IMG/VR virus record: IMGVR_UViG_3300029922_000138
Location: 1 to 41,526 of that record
Strand: one strand, 5' to 3'
Source: a virus
DNA length: 41,526 bases
Both the position numbers and the translations under genes were made by a program. Under the pieces are notes generated by a model. It searched no databases and was not told where the DNA came from. It saw only the letters and a list, made by a program, of their open reading frames with translations. Every line of letters begins with the position of its first letter. Position 1 is the stretch's first letter. Below are positions 34,369 through 41,526 of the stretch, one piece after another.

Positions 34369-34629
34369 ATGTCTTTACCCGCAACATATGGACCATCAGA
34401 AGTTCAAAAGTTAAAAGATTTAGTATTTGAAGGTGTTAAGTGTCTTGACGAGATTCAAACTCTTAGAGAAGGATTATCGGATACGGTAAATGCTATCGCA
34501 GATGAACTAGAAATTCCGGCTAAATTATTGCGTAAGGTAATTACAACCGCGCAAAAAGGTAATTTTAAAGATCACGAAGAAGAGTTATCGGATCTTGAAC
34601 GTCTATTAGACTCAATCGGTAGAAAATAA
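34369..34629 (+). CDS. dsbA: DsbA-like late-transcription DNA-binding protein, 86 aa
   Basis: Start at ATG 34369 (MSLPATYGPS) because GAGGAG lies about nine bases upstream; an in-frame TTG at 34354 lies in the ribosome binding site. The 86 residues, all-helical with KLLRKVITTAQKG in the middle and an acidic C-terminal helix EEELSDLERLLDSIG, match the size and layout of the T4 DsbA double-stranded DNA-binding protein, which binds late promoters and aids late transcription. This agrees with the TATAAATA boxes in the window. It is followed by the first half of the DNA polymerase. Confidence 0.7.
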   Translation: MSLPATYGPSEVQKLKDLVFEGVKCLDEIQTLREGLSDTVNAIADELEIPAKLLRKVITTAQKGNFKDHEEELSDLERLLDSIGRK

Positions 34630-34662
34630 TTAATAATTTAGATGTGAAATAGGAGTTCAATA

Positions 34663-35049
34663 TTGGGTTACGTATCTGCTCGGCTTGATAAAAAAACGGA
34701 AATGGTTGACGTTGTAGAGAGAACTAACGGAAAAAGAATTTTTAATTCTTATCCGATTGATTATGGATTTTATATAGATGATCCGAATGGAAAGTTTATA
34801 ACCATTTATAATACGCCTGTAACAAAAATTACGCCAAAATCGTCATCGGAATTTTATAAAGAATTGGCAATTTTAAAAGGCAAGAGATTATGGGAATCAG
34901 ATATTAATCCGATCTTTAAAATTCTGGCAAAACATTATAAAGGTCAAAAAACAGAATTATTACATATTGGATATTTAGATATCGAAGTTGATTTTAAAAA
35001 ATATAAATATTCACTTGATCATAAGGTTAAAATACGGAGAAAAAAATAA
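34663..35049 (+). CDS. 43: DNA polymerase (T4 gp43-like), N-terminal fragment with Exo I, 128 aa
   Basis: A 128-residue product starting at TTG 34663, chosen for AGGAG eight bases upstream. It matches the N-terminal domain of family B T4-type polymerases: beta-rich start, then LLHIGYLDIEV with the Exo I motif Asp106-Ile-Glu108, the first carboxylates of the 3'-5' exonuclease. The fragment ends 20 residues later in a basic tail KVKIRRKK that does not look like polymerase. The remaining motifs are in the gene at 36074, after an HNH endonuclease gene. I infer two subunits that fold together, as in split gp43 genes of some Aeromonas phages. No intron or intein splice signal was recognised. Confidence 0.75.
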   Translation: MGYVSARLDKKTEMVDVVERTNGKRIFNSYPIDYGFYIDDPNGKFITIYNTPVTKITPKSSSEFYKELAILKGKRLWESDINPIFKILAKHYKGQKTELLHIGYLDIEVDFKKYKYSLDHKVKIRRKK

Positions 35050-35091
35050 TTTTTTGATATTGAGGCTAAATACAATTAAGTAGGAGGGCGG

Positions 35092-36081
35092 ATGAATTAT
35101 CAAAAAATTTACAATCAATTAATTAAATCGCGAATTAATCAACTGAAAATAAGTAATTTTATCGTCGAACATCATCATATAATCCCTAGAAGTTTTGGTG
35201 GAAAAGATATACCTGAAAATTTAGTATACTTATCGCTTAAAGAACATTTCTTCGCACATTTATTGTTATACAAAATATATAAAAATGATCGAGTAAAATC
35301 TGCAAAAATGGCCGCCGCGTTAAGAAGGATGATTCAATCCAAAAAATTTTTGATATCCAGTAATCATTATGTTATCGCGCGTACTGCTTGGACAGAAAAT
35401 CATCCAAGCAGATTGGCTGAAGTTAAAACAAAAATAAAAAATTCGATACACCGACGCAGATTAGTTGATGGTTGGCATATAATATTATGCGCATGTGGGT
35501 GTGGTAAGGAAGTTGCATTAGCTAAGAATGCAGATGATAAAAAAAATAAGAAGCGATATTGTACTAATCATAAGCCATTATATGCGTGTGCTTGTGGATG
35601 CGGCGAATTAGTGACGCTACCTAGAAATGTTCGCATACCAGGACATCATAAAAAGGTGAAATGTGCTTGCGGATGCGGCAACGATACATATAGGGAAGTT
35701 AATATTAATTATATTCAACCTAAAACTTATTGCAATGGCCATCAACCACAAAGTGTACGTGATAGACAAAGTAATAGCCTTCATATTACACTTATGAATA
35801 TGAATAAAACTGATATGACAACCAGGATTAAAAATTCTTGGGGTAAATCAGATAAAAAGAAACGATCGGATGCCATTAGACGGGGAAAAGGGTCTAAATA
35901 TCAAATTCAATTTGTAGATGGAAAAATACAAGAATTTTGGTCATATGATGATGTTTTTATGATAACTGGATATACATACGATCATATTAAATACCGAATT
36001 AAACGATATTGTGGCCTTCTTAAATCAGGAGCAACCGTAACAGTAATATTTAAATATACAGGTAAATTAAAAAATGAATGA
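35092..36081 (+). CDS. HNH homing endonuclease with CxCGCG repeats, 329 aa
   Basis: The HNH domain covers about residues 24-57: Val-Glu-His-His-His-Ile-Ile-Pro-Arg-Ser, Asn-Leu-Val-x-Leu, then Glu-His-Phe-x-Ala-His. Three Cys-x-Cys-Gly-Cys-Gly units (133-138, 166-171, 191-196), each followed by a further Cys or His pair (YCTNH at 156-160, YCNGH at 213-217), look like tandem zinc-binding repeats. The last 60 residues (QIQFVDGKIQEFWSYDDVFMITGYTYDHIKYRIKRY) resemble a NUMOD-like DNA-binding helix-turn-helix. Such genes copy themselves into a matching site in rival phages. It sits exactly between the two polymerase fragments and overlaps the second by eight bases. GGAGGGCGG is a very strong ribosome binding site. 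Confidence 0.8.
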   Translation: MNYQKIYNQLIKSRINQLKISNFIVEHHHIIPRSFGGKDIPENLVYLSLKEHFFAHLLLYKIYKNDRVKSAKMAAALRRMIQSKKFLISSNHYVIARTAWTENHPSRLAEVKTKIKNSIHRRRLVDGWHIILCACGCGKEVALAKNADDKKNKKRYCTNHKPLYACACGCGELVTLPRNVRIPGHHKKVKCACGCGNDTYREVNINYIQPKTYCNGHQPQSVRDRQSNSLHITLMNMNKTDMTTRIKNSWGKSDKKKRSDAIRRGKGSKYQIQFVDGKIQEFWSYDDVFMITGYTYDHIKYRIKRYCGLLKSGATVTVIFKYTGKLKNE

Positions 36082-38521
36082 ACAAATAATTGATGTATGG
36101 CAGTTATCTAAACTTTCAAACATATCGTTATATGAAGTATATGATGAAGAAAAAAAACAATGGGTTGCGCCTGCAGAATCGTGTTATTTAGAACAAGGAG
36201 CGGGATACGCTCCGATTGATGATCCATTTAATGCAATTACTTCAATAACAGTATATCTTAATTGGTTAAATCAATTAATTACGTTGGCTATTCCCCCAAA
36301 AACATTAAACTTAGATCAAGCCCAAGAAATTGGTTCTAAATTTGATAATACATTTATTTTCGGAACAGAATCAGAAATGTTGAATACATTTCTTGATCTT
36401 ATTGAAGATTGTGATGTTATTTCAGGTTGGAATAGCGAAGGCTTCGATTTGCCATATATTGTTAATCGTATTGCTAGAATAATGAGTAAAGATGATACTC
36501 GGAGATTATGCCTTTGGGGTGAACGCCCGAAAGTTAAAAAAGTTGAAAAATACGGCAAAGAAATTTCAACCTATGAATTGGTCGGTAGAGTTCATCTCGA
36601 TCTTATGTCTGCATATATTAAGTTTTCGGAAGGAGAACGGCATAGTTATGCATTAAATGCTATTGCTGAACTTGAATTAAATTCTCATAAGACCCCATAT
36701 GAAGGATCATTAGATACATTATATAATAATGATTTTGAAAAGTTTTTAGAATATAATAGACAAGATGTAATGCTATTATTTCAGCTAGAAAACAAATTGG
36801 GATATTTGGCATTATTATATCAGCTTACGCAAGATGCAACGGTATTACTACCAACCGCCATGGGTACGGTACAGATGGTAGATAATGCCATTGTAAATCG
36901 GGCTCATGATTTGGGAATGATTGTTCCAAATAAAAAGAAACATATTGATAATTTAGAAGAAGATGCTGCCGCGGGAGCATATGTGGCGTATCCCAAAGTT
37001 GGGTTGCACGATTGGGTAGGAGTCATTGATATTAATTCACTTTATCCTTCAACTATTCGCGCATTAAATATGGGAATAGAAACAATTGTCGGGCAAATTC
37101 GGCCGATTCTAACTGATTCTTTTATTAAAGAAAAAATGAAAATAAAAGGAATGACGATTTCGCATTCATGGGAGGAGCAATTCGGGACGCAAGAATATCA
37201 GGCTGTTATGGCTCAAAAACCTGGTATTGACATTACTATTGATTGGGAAGAAAACGGAAAGAGTGATACTTTAACCACAAAACAATGCCATGATTTGATT
37301 TTTAATAGTGGAAAAAAATGGATGTTAAGCGGAAACGGAACAATTTTTTCGTACGAAAGAATGGCAATTATTCCGGATGTTTTAACTCATTGGTATAAGG
37401 AAAGAAAAACTTTTCAAAAGAAAAAGGCTGATTCAATCAACGATGAAGATAAAGGTCATTATGAAAGATTGCAAAAAGCGGCAAAAACACGATTAAATGC
37501 GACTTATGGATCGCTGTTAAGTCCGTCTTTTAGATTTCATGATAAGAGAGTGGGCCAATCGGTAACATTATCTGGTCGTATTATTGCAAAGCATATGAAT
37601 TCTTTTATTAATGAAAGTATAACAGGGGTATATGATTATAAAGGTGATTCAATCGAATATGTCGACACCGATTCGAGTCAGTTTTCTGCTTGGCCTGTAA
37701 TTAAACCATTGGTAGAATCTGGGCAAATGGAATGGAATCGAGAAATTGCTGTTAAACTTTATCTAGCATTAGGAGATAAGGTAAATGAATCTTTTACGCC
37801 TTTTATGGCAAAAGCGTTTAATTGTTCAAATGAATATGGATCATTAATTCATGCATCATGCGAGTCCGTAGCTACAAAAGCTCTATATATAACGAAAAAA
37901 AGATATGCAATGACGATTTATTATTTAGATGGTAAATGGTACCCGGAAGATAAGCCTAAATTAAAAGCAATGGGATTGGACCTGAAAAGAAGCGATACAC
38001 CGGAAATTTGTCAAAAATTTCTAAGTGAAATTTTAATCGATATGCTGAAAGGTGGAACAGATGATGATCTAGTTAAAAAAATTAATGATTTCCGTGACCA
38101 ATTTAAAATGTTGCCATTACATGAACAAGGGACTCCAAAAAGAGTTAATAAACTTACATTTTATGATGAACAAATTAAACATGGTAAAGGTAATCGTGTG
38201 CCGGGTCATGTTCGGGCGGCAATTAATTGGAACAATTTGAGAAAATTAAGTGGTGATAATGTGCATTCATCGATTACGGACGGAATGAAAATTCTAGTTT
38301 GCCCTCTTAAACCTAATCAATGGGATATGACTTCAATTGCTTATCCCATTGATGAAGCGCATTTACCGGAGTGGTTCACTAAATTACCGTTTGATACTGA
38401 TTCCATGATTGCCGCAGTTGTTGACAAAAAAATCTCAAATCTTTTTGGAAAACTTCCCCAATGGAAGAGTATTGAGGAACGGACGAGGAAAATCAATTCA
38501 TTCAATGATTTTTTCGATTAA
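36074..38521 (+). CDS. 43: DNA polymerase (T4 gp43-like), catalytic fragment, 815 aa
   Basis: Carries all family B motifs except Exo I. Exo II is GWNSEGFD (Asn120, Asp125), Exo III is YNRQD (Tyr227, Asp231), motif A is DINSLYPS (Asp319), motif B is KTRLNATYGS (471-480), motif C is DTDS (531-534). The thumb shows KRVNKLTFYDEQIKHGKGNRVPGHVRAA as in T4 gp43. The first 45 residues, before GYAPIDDPFN, do not look like polymerase and may be a relic of the split. The exonuclease catalytic site therefore needs the Exo I Asp and Glu from the 128-aa fragment. The ATG lies inside the end of the HNH gene, so translation is coupled. T4 gp43 has 898 residues; the two fragments together have 943. Confidence 0.9.
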   Translation: MNEQIIDVWQLSKLSNISLYEVYDEEKKQWVAPAESCYLEQGAGYAPIDDPFNAITSITVYLNWLNQLITLAIPPKTLNLDQAQEIGSKFDNTFIFGTESEMLNTFLDLIEDCDVISGWNSEGFDLPYIVNRIARIMSKDDTRRLCLWGERPKVKKVEKYGKEISTYELVGRVHLDLMSAYIKFSEGERHSYALNAIAELELNSHKTPYEGSLDTLYNNDFEKFLEYNRQDVMLLFQLENKLGYLALLYQLTQDATVLLPTAMGTVQMVDNAIVNRAHDLGMIVPNKKKHIDNLEEDAAAGAYVAYPKVGLHDWVGVIDINSLYPSTIRALNMGIETIVGQIRPILTDSFIKEKMKIKGMTISHSWEEQFGTQEYQAVMAQKPGIDITIDWEENGKSDTLTTKQCHDLIFNSGKKWMLSGNGTIFSYERMAIIPDVLTHWYKERKTFQKKKADSINDEDKGHYERLQKAAKTRLNATYGSLLSPSFRFHDKRVGQSVTLSGRIIAKHMNSFINESITGVYDYKGDSIEYVDTDSSQFSAWPVIKPLVESGQMEWNREIAVKLYLALGDKVNESFTPFMAKAFNCSNEYGSLIHASCESVATKALYITKKRYAMTIYYLDGKWYPEDKPKLKAMGLDLKRSDTPEICQKFLSEILIDMLKGGTDDDLVKKINDFRDQFKMLPLHEQGTPKRVNKLTFYDEQIKHGKGNRVPGHVRAAINWNNLRKLSGDNVHSSITDGMKILVCPLKPNQWDMTSIAYPIDEAHLPEWFTKLPFDTDSMIAAVVDKKISNLFGKLPQWKSIEERTRKINSFNDFFD

Positions 38522-38524
38522 TTA

Positions 38525-38553
38525 TTGACACAACTCATATAACTTGCTATAAT
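38525..38553 (+). promoter_or_regulatory. Consensus sigma70 promoter
   Basis: TTGACA, a 17-base spacer and TATAAT: a perfect match to the bacterial vegetative promoter. It lies directly after the polymerase gene and before the sliding clamp gene, so the clamp can be made early by host RNA polymerase. Confidence 0.85.
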
Positions 38554-38594
38554 TAATTATAAACATTCGAAGTAACCCATAAGGATAATATTAT

Positions 38595-39329
38595 ATGATT
38601 GACGAATTACGCGAGATTTTATCAGCAACACATAAACTAGGATTTTTACCAATTGTTAAGATTGTAGGTACACCAGCAACTACCGAATTACATTCAATCG
38701 CTCCGGATAAGAGTGTAGTGCTTGATTCAAATTTAATTCAGCCGGTTGCTGATTTTGATGGTATTTTTGGATTACATGACCTTGGACGATTGGATATTAT
38801 CCTGAATATTCCTGAATATAAAGATAATGCTTTTGTAACGGTAACTAAATTAGATGTAAATGGACGAAAGGTTCCCACAGGTATTTCATTTGAAAATGCA
38901 AATCGTGATTTTCGCAATGATTTTCGTCTAATGTCCCAGGATGTTGTTGAATCGCAAGTTCCGTTTCGTAATAGAAAAGATATTCAATGGGATGTAACTA
39001 TTCAACCAACGGTAAATGCTATTCAACGTCTTAAATATCAATCTCAGGCAGCAGGTTCAACTGAAGGAACATTTTCTGCTCGTACAGATAAAGGGAATTT
39101 GTTATTTTCTTTGGGCGACCATTCTTCACATACCGGTGAATTTTTATTTGCAGATAATGTAAATGGACAATTAAAAACTCCTCGTGAATGGCCATTAATG
39201 CAAGTACAGGCTATTCTAAATATGAATGGTGATAAAGTTCTTAAGATTTCTGATTTAGGTGCAATGGAAATTTCAGTAACAACTGGACTAGCGGTTCACC
39301 AGTTTACTGTTTTGAGTTCGGCAAAATAA
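38595..39329 (+). CDS. 45: Sliding clamp, gp45-like, 244 aa
   Basis: A beta/alpha protein of the size of T4 gp45 (228 residues). The patterns VADFDGIFGLHDLGRLDIIL (about 51-70) and NVNGQLKTPREWPLMQVQAIL in the C-terminal third fit the clamp fold. The final segment, LAVHQFTVLSSAK, is the place where gp45 ends in a strand. The clamp is a trimeric ring that tethers gp43 to DNA and, in T4, also activates late transcription. The position after the polymerase and a consensus promoter fit this role. AAGGATAATATT before the ATG is the ribosome binding site. Confidence 0.75.
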   Translation: MIDELREILSATHKLGFLPIVKIVGTPATTELHSIAPDKSVVLDSNLIQPVADFDGIFGLHDLGRLDIILNIPEYKDNAFVTVTKLDVNGRKVPTGISFENANRDFRNDFRLMSQDVVESQVPFRNRKDIQWDVTIQPTVNAIQRLKYQSQAAGSTEGTFSARTDKGNLLFSLGDHSSHTGEFLFADNVNGQLKTPREWPLMQVQAILNMNGDKVLKISDLGAMEISVTTGLAVHQFTVLSSAK

Positions 39330-39368
39330 TTAAAATAGGTGTAACATATAATTTGTATGAGGTATTAA

Positions 39369-39563
39369 ATGCGAATTAAAACAGTATCTAATGGGACTAT
39401 ACGAAATCGGGAGAAGTTTACTTTTCTCCCGATTTATGATCCACCAACAGGAACGTTAGCTTGGTTTGAACGGGTTATTATACATGAAGAGTATTTTAAA
39501 TATGCGCAAGGTGGTGGATTTTGGAGAATAATCAAGATAACCACAAAAAACAAGAGCAAATAG
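39369..39563 (+). CDS. Small protein, 64 aa
   Basis: A 64-residue protein starting MRIKTVSNGTIRNREKF, with a beta-prone middle (FTFLPIYDPPTG, then AWFERVIIHEEYFKYA) and a basic tail. TGAGGT provides a ribosome binding site. No domain recognised. Its last 43 bases overlap the start of the DpdA-like gene in another frame, so its translation may feed that gene. Confidence 0.5.
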   Translation: MRIKTVSNGTIRNREKFTFLPIYDPPTGTLAWFERVIIHEEYFKYAQGGGFWRIIKITTKNKSK

Positions 39564-41077
39564 TGGATGTAAATATTCCACAGCACAATATCGATTTAGA
39601 ACTTTTTGATCCCAAAACCAAATTAGCAAAATATGCGGTATATCTTCCAGCACTTTCGACATTTTTTGCAAAATATATTGGTCGTCAACGATATAAATTA
39701 CGTGGATATATTGAAGATGCGAGAATTCCTAAATTATTCAATAATGGAATTGAAGGATTAAATTGGCTCAATAAAAAAGAAGGATATTTTTATTATTCAT
39801 CTTTTCTTTATTCTGCCGGCCATGCTGATTTAACTTGTCAAAGTGAATCTGAGGCAATGATTTTTCAGCGTGATAAAAAAAATACTATGTGCTTGTGTGA
39901 TTCGGGTGGATTTCAAATTGGAAAAGGGGTTTGGTCAGCAGATTGGAAAGATCCCAATTGTCCCAAAGCATTAGAAAAAAGACAGCAAGTTTTAAATTTT
40001 GCCGAAATGACCGGTGATTATTGTATGACGTTGGATGTTCCCCCTTGGATTTGCAAAACTGAAAAAGCTAAACTCGCATCTGGTATTAATTCTTACGCAG
40101 ATGCAGTTAATGCAACACAAATAAACAATGAATATTTTATTAAAAATCGTCAAGGTAATTGCAAATTTTTAAATGTTTTGCAGGGAAATACTCACACAGA
40201 AGCCGAAGATTGGTATTCTCGGATGAAACAATATTGCGATCCCAAAAAATATGAAAACCCATTTAATGGGTGGTCATATGGTAGTCAGACATCTGCCGAT
40301 CCACATTTGGCTTTAAAAATGTTAGTTCAACAACGTTTTGACGGGTTGTTAGAAGAAGGAATTCATGATTGGGTTCATTTTCTCGGTAACAGTAATCTTG
40401 AATGGAGTTTATTATTATCGGATGTTCAACGTTCGATTAGAAAATATCATAATCCAAAATTAACTATTAGTTATGATTGTGCAACACCATTTTTATCGAC
40501 AACTTTTGCAACGATTTATTATAAATTATTTGATTTTACCAAGGATGATTGGACGTTTTTTGTTTCTCCAAGTATTGATGATAAAAAATATGCCTCTGAT
40601 ATGCGATCTTTAAAAGATATTTTAGAGCAAGATGGAATATTTGATCAATTTATTGATAGTCCGATCAGCGCCCGATTGACTGGTCATGATATTTGTCCAT
40701 ATGGTCCTGGTATGTTAAATAAATTGGGAAAAATAGGAAGAACTTCTTGGGATAGTCCGAGTTATGCCCTCCAAATGGCCCACAATGTATGGATGCATAT
40801 AATGACAGTAATAGAAAGTAACAAAAAATACGACTCGGGAGTTTATCCGGCAGCATTAACTACTCGCTCTCATGGTAAAAAGAATATGTTATACTATGAT
40901 AGAAGTTTTTGCAAAGATATAATTGATGATATTTTTGCAACCAGCGATTACGATAAAGCAATGAAATTAATTGAACATTATTCTAAATATTGGATGCAAT
41001 TTTCTGGAACACCAAGTCGAAATATTGGTCCCAAATCAAAAAACTCATTAACAGCATTCGACAATATATTTTCGTAA
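39521..41077 (+). CDS. dpdA: DpdA-like 7-deazaguanine DNA transglycosylase, 518 aa
   Basis: The tRNA-guanine transglycosylase (TGT) fold is visible: CLCDSGGFQIGKG (Asp127-Ser-Gly-Gly-Phe-Gln), LDVPPW near 171-176, VLQGN at 219-223, GWSYGSQTSADPH near 250-262, and LGNSN followed by ISYDCATP with the likely nucleophile Asp319. Phage TGT relatives of this length, called DpdA, exchange guanine in DNA for a 7-deazaguanine such as preQ0, which blocks restriction enzymes. The zinc-binding Cys cluster of bacterial TGT is not obvious. The GTP cyclohydrolase I gene that follows supplies the pathway precursor. The frame opens at TTG 39521 behind AAGGTGGTGG; an in-frame GTG at 39563 is an alternative start. 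Confidence 0.8.
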   Translation: MENNQDNHKKQEQIVDVNIPQHNIDLELFDPKTKLAKYAVYLPALSTFFAKYIGRQRYKLRGYIEDARIPKLFNNGIEGLNWLNKKEGYFYYSSFLYSAGHADLTCQSESEAMIFQRDKKNTMCLCDSGGFQIGKGVWSADWKDPNCPKALEKRQQVLNFAEMTGDYCMTLDVPPWICKTEKAKLASGINSYADAVNATQINNEYFIKNRQGNCKFLNVLQGNTHTEAEDWYSRMKQYCDPKKYENPFNGWSYGSQTSADPHLALKMLVQQRFDGLLEEGIHDWVHFLGNSNLEWSLLLSDVQRSIRKYHNPKLTISYDCATPFLSTTFATIYYKLFDFTKDDWTFFVSPSIDDKKYASDMRSLKDILEQDGIFDQFIDSPISARLTGHDICPYGPGMLNKLGKIGRTSWDSPSYALQMAHNVWMHIMTVIESNKKYDSGVYPAALTTRSHGKKNMLYYDRSFCKDIIDDIFATSDYDKAMKLIEHYSKYWMQFSGTPSRNIGPKSKNSLTAFDNIFS

Positions 41078-41097
41078 CAATTAAGGGAATTAATATA

Positions 41098-41526
41098 ATG
41101 ACAACAGAAAAAAATGTAGAAATATCTAAAAAAATTAAAGATAGAATTAATCAAGCATCCGCGGATTTTAAATCTACAGATAATATTAGTAAGTTTATTG
41201 CTCCCGGAGAAATTGATCTTCTTGCGGAAGAAGTTGCTAATAAAATGGAAAGTGTTTTGGAGAGTTTAATTATTGATACAGAACACGATCATAATACCAG
41301 AGAAACTGCTAACCGTATTGCAAAAATGTATATTAAAGAAATCTTTAGTGGACGATATTTACCTGAGCCAGAGGTTACTAGCTTTCCAAACACAAAAAGA
41401 TTAGACCAAATGTTTGTCACGGGTCCAATTACCATTCGTTCGGTTTGTGCTCACCATTTTCAAAATATTTCAGGTGTCGCATATATAGGTGTTTTCCCTG
41501 GATCCGATGTTATTGGACTTAGTAAA
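41098..41526 (+). CDS. folE: GTP cyclohydrolase I (FolE), 3' end outside the window
   Basis: The visible 143 residues match GTP cyclohydrolase I: TRETANRIAKMYIKEIFSG near 67-85, and VCAHHFQNISGVAYIGVFP with the zinc ligands Cys and His, then DVIGLSK at the window edge. The second zinc Cys would lie further on. The enzyme opens GTP to dihydroneopterin triphosphate, the first step of folate and of 7-deazaguanine (queuosine, archaeosine) synthesis. Behind a DpdA-like gene the second pathway is the likely one, and QueD, QueE and QueC genes may follow downstream. AAGGGA gives a good ribosome binding site. Confidence 0.85.
   Translation, partial: MTTEKNVEISKKIKDRINQASADFKSTDNISKFIAPGEIDLLAEEVANKMESVLESLIIDTEHDHNTRETANRIAKMYIKEIFSGRYLPEPEVTSFPNTKRLDQMFVTGPITIRSVCAHHFQNISGVAYIGVFPGSDVIGLSK

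Noticed and set aside
34663-38521. Intein or group I intron in the DNA polymerase
   Set aside because: The first fragment lacks a Cys or Ser intein start and the second lacks a His-Asn end before a nucleophile. The HNH gene has its own strong ribosome binding site. No intron core motifs were recognised by eye.

Overview
The window is a stretch of an AT-rich (roughly 30% GC by eye) tailed-phage genome, most likely a T4-like myovirus (a lytic phage with a contractile tail). The evidence is a T4-type family B DNA polymerase, a gp45-like sliding clamp, a DsbA-like late-transcription protein, T4-late-type promoter boxes (TATAAATA), and very large tail proteins of the kind found in marine T4-like phages. 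The host cannot be named from the sequence. The first 2.6 kb is clearly more GC-rich and has different codon use, so it is either a recently acquired tail gene or a piece of different origin.

Layout. 1-2605: the 3' part of a GC-rich, repeat-rich surface or tail protein. 2606-3552: no intact gene, but a minus-strand remnant of a TnpB-like RuvC nuclease broken by one in-frame stop. 3553-19860: a plus-strand virion block of three giant adhesion or tail proteins (2359, 1660 and 537 aa), a 40-aa ORF, a 204-aa protein and a 615-aa tail fibre. 19900-22776: a helicase-like ATPase and an SF3/VapE-type helicase, separated by a structured leader and terminator. 22777-23478: a gene-free, extremely AT-rich region with a 30-bp inverted repeat, possibly an origin or control region. 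23479-28599: a GIY-YIG protein, a DnaJ-like co-chaperone, a ClpA-like unfoldase, small proteins and a glycosyltransferase-like protein, closed by a strong terminator.

28674-34318: a tightly packed operon holding a 5'-nucleotidase-like HAD enzyme, a nucleotidyltransferase, four paralogous proteins with the signature of ADP-ribosyltransferases, a Dps-like ferritin and a zinc-finger Nudix hydrolase. This is the most unusual part of the window. It looks like a cell-takeover module that makes, transfers and hydrolyses ADP-ribose-type nucleotides. Several unrelated proteins in it share a short N-terminal M-x-(L/I)-x-E start, reminiscent of the T4 capsid-targeting and prohead-protease signals.

34369-41526: a replication and DNA-modification block with DsbA, a DNA polymerase split in two around an HNH homing endonuclease, the sliding clamp behind a consensus sigma70 promoter, a small ORF, a DpdA-like 7-deazaguanine DNA transglycosylase and the start of a GTP cyclohydrolase I. 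The last two imply that the phage replaces guanines in its DNA with a 7-deazaguanine base.

Four genes start exactly five bases after an ATAAATA late-promoter box and lack a Shine-Dalgarno sequence. This predicts leaderless late mRNAs. All intact genes are on the plus strand.
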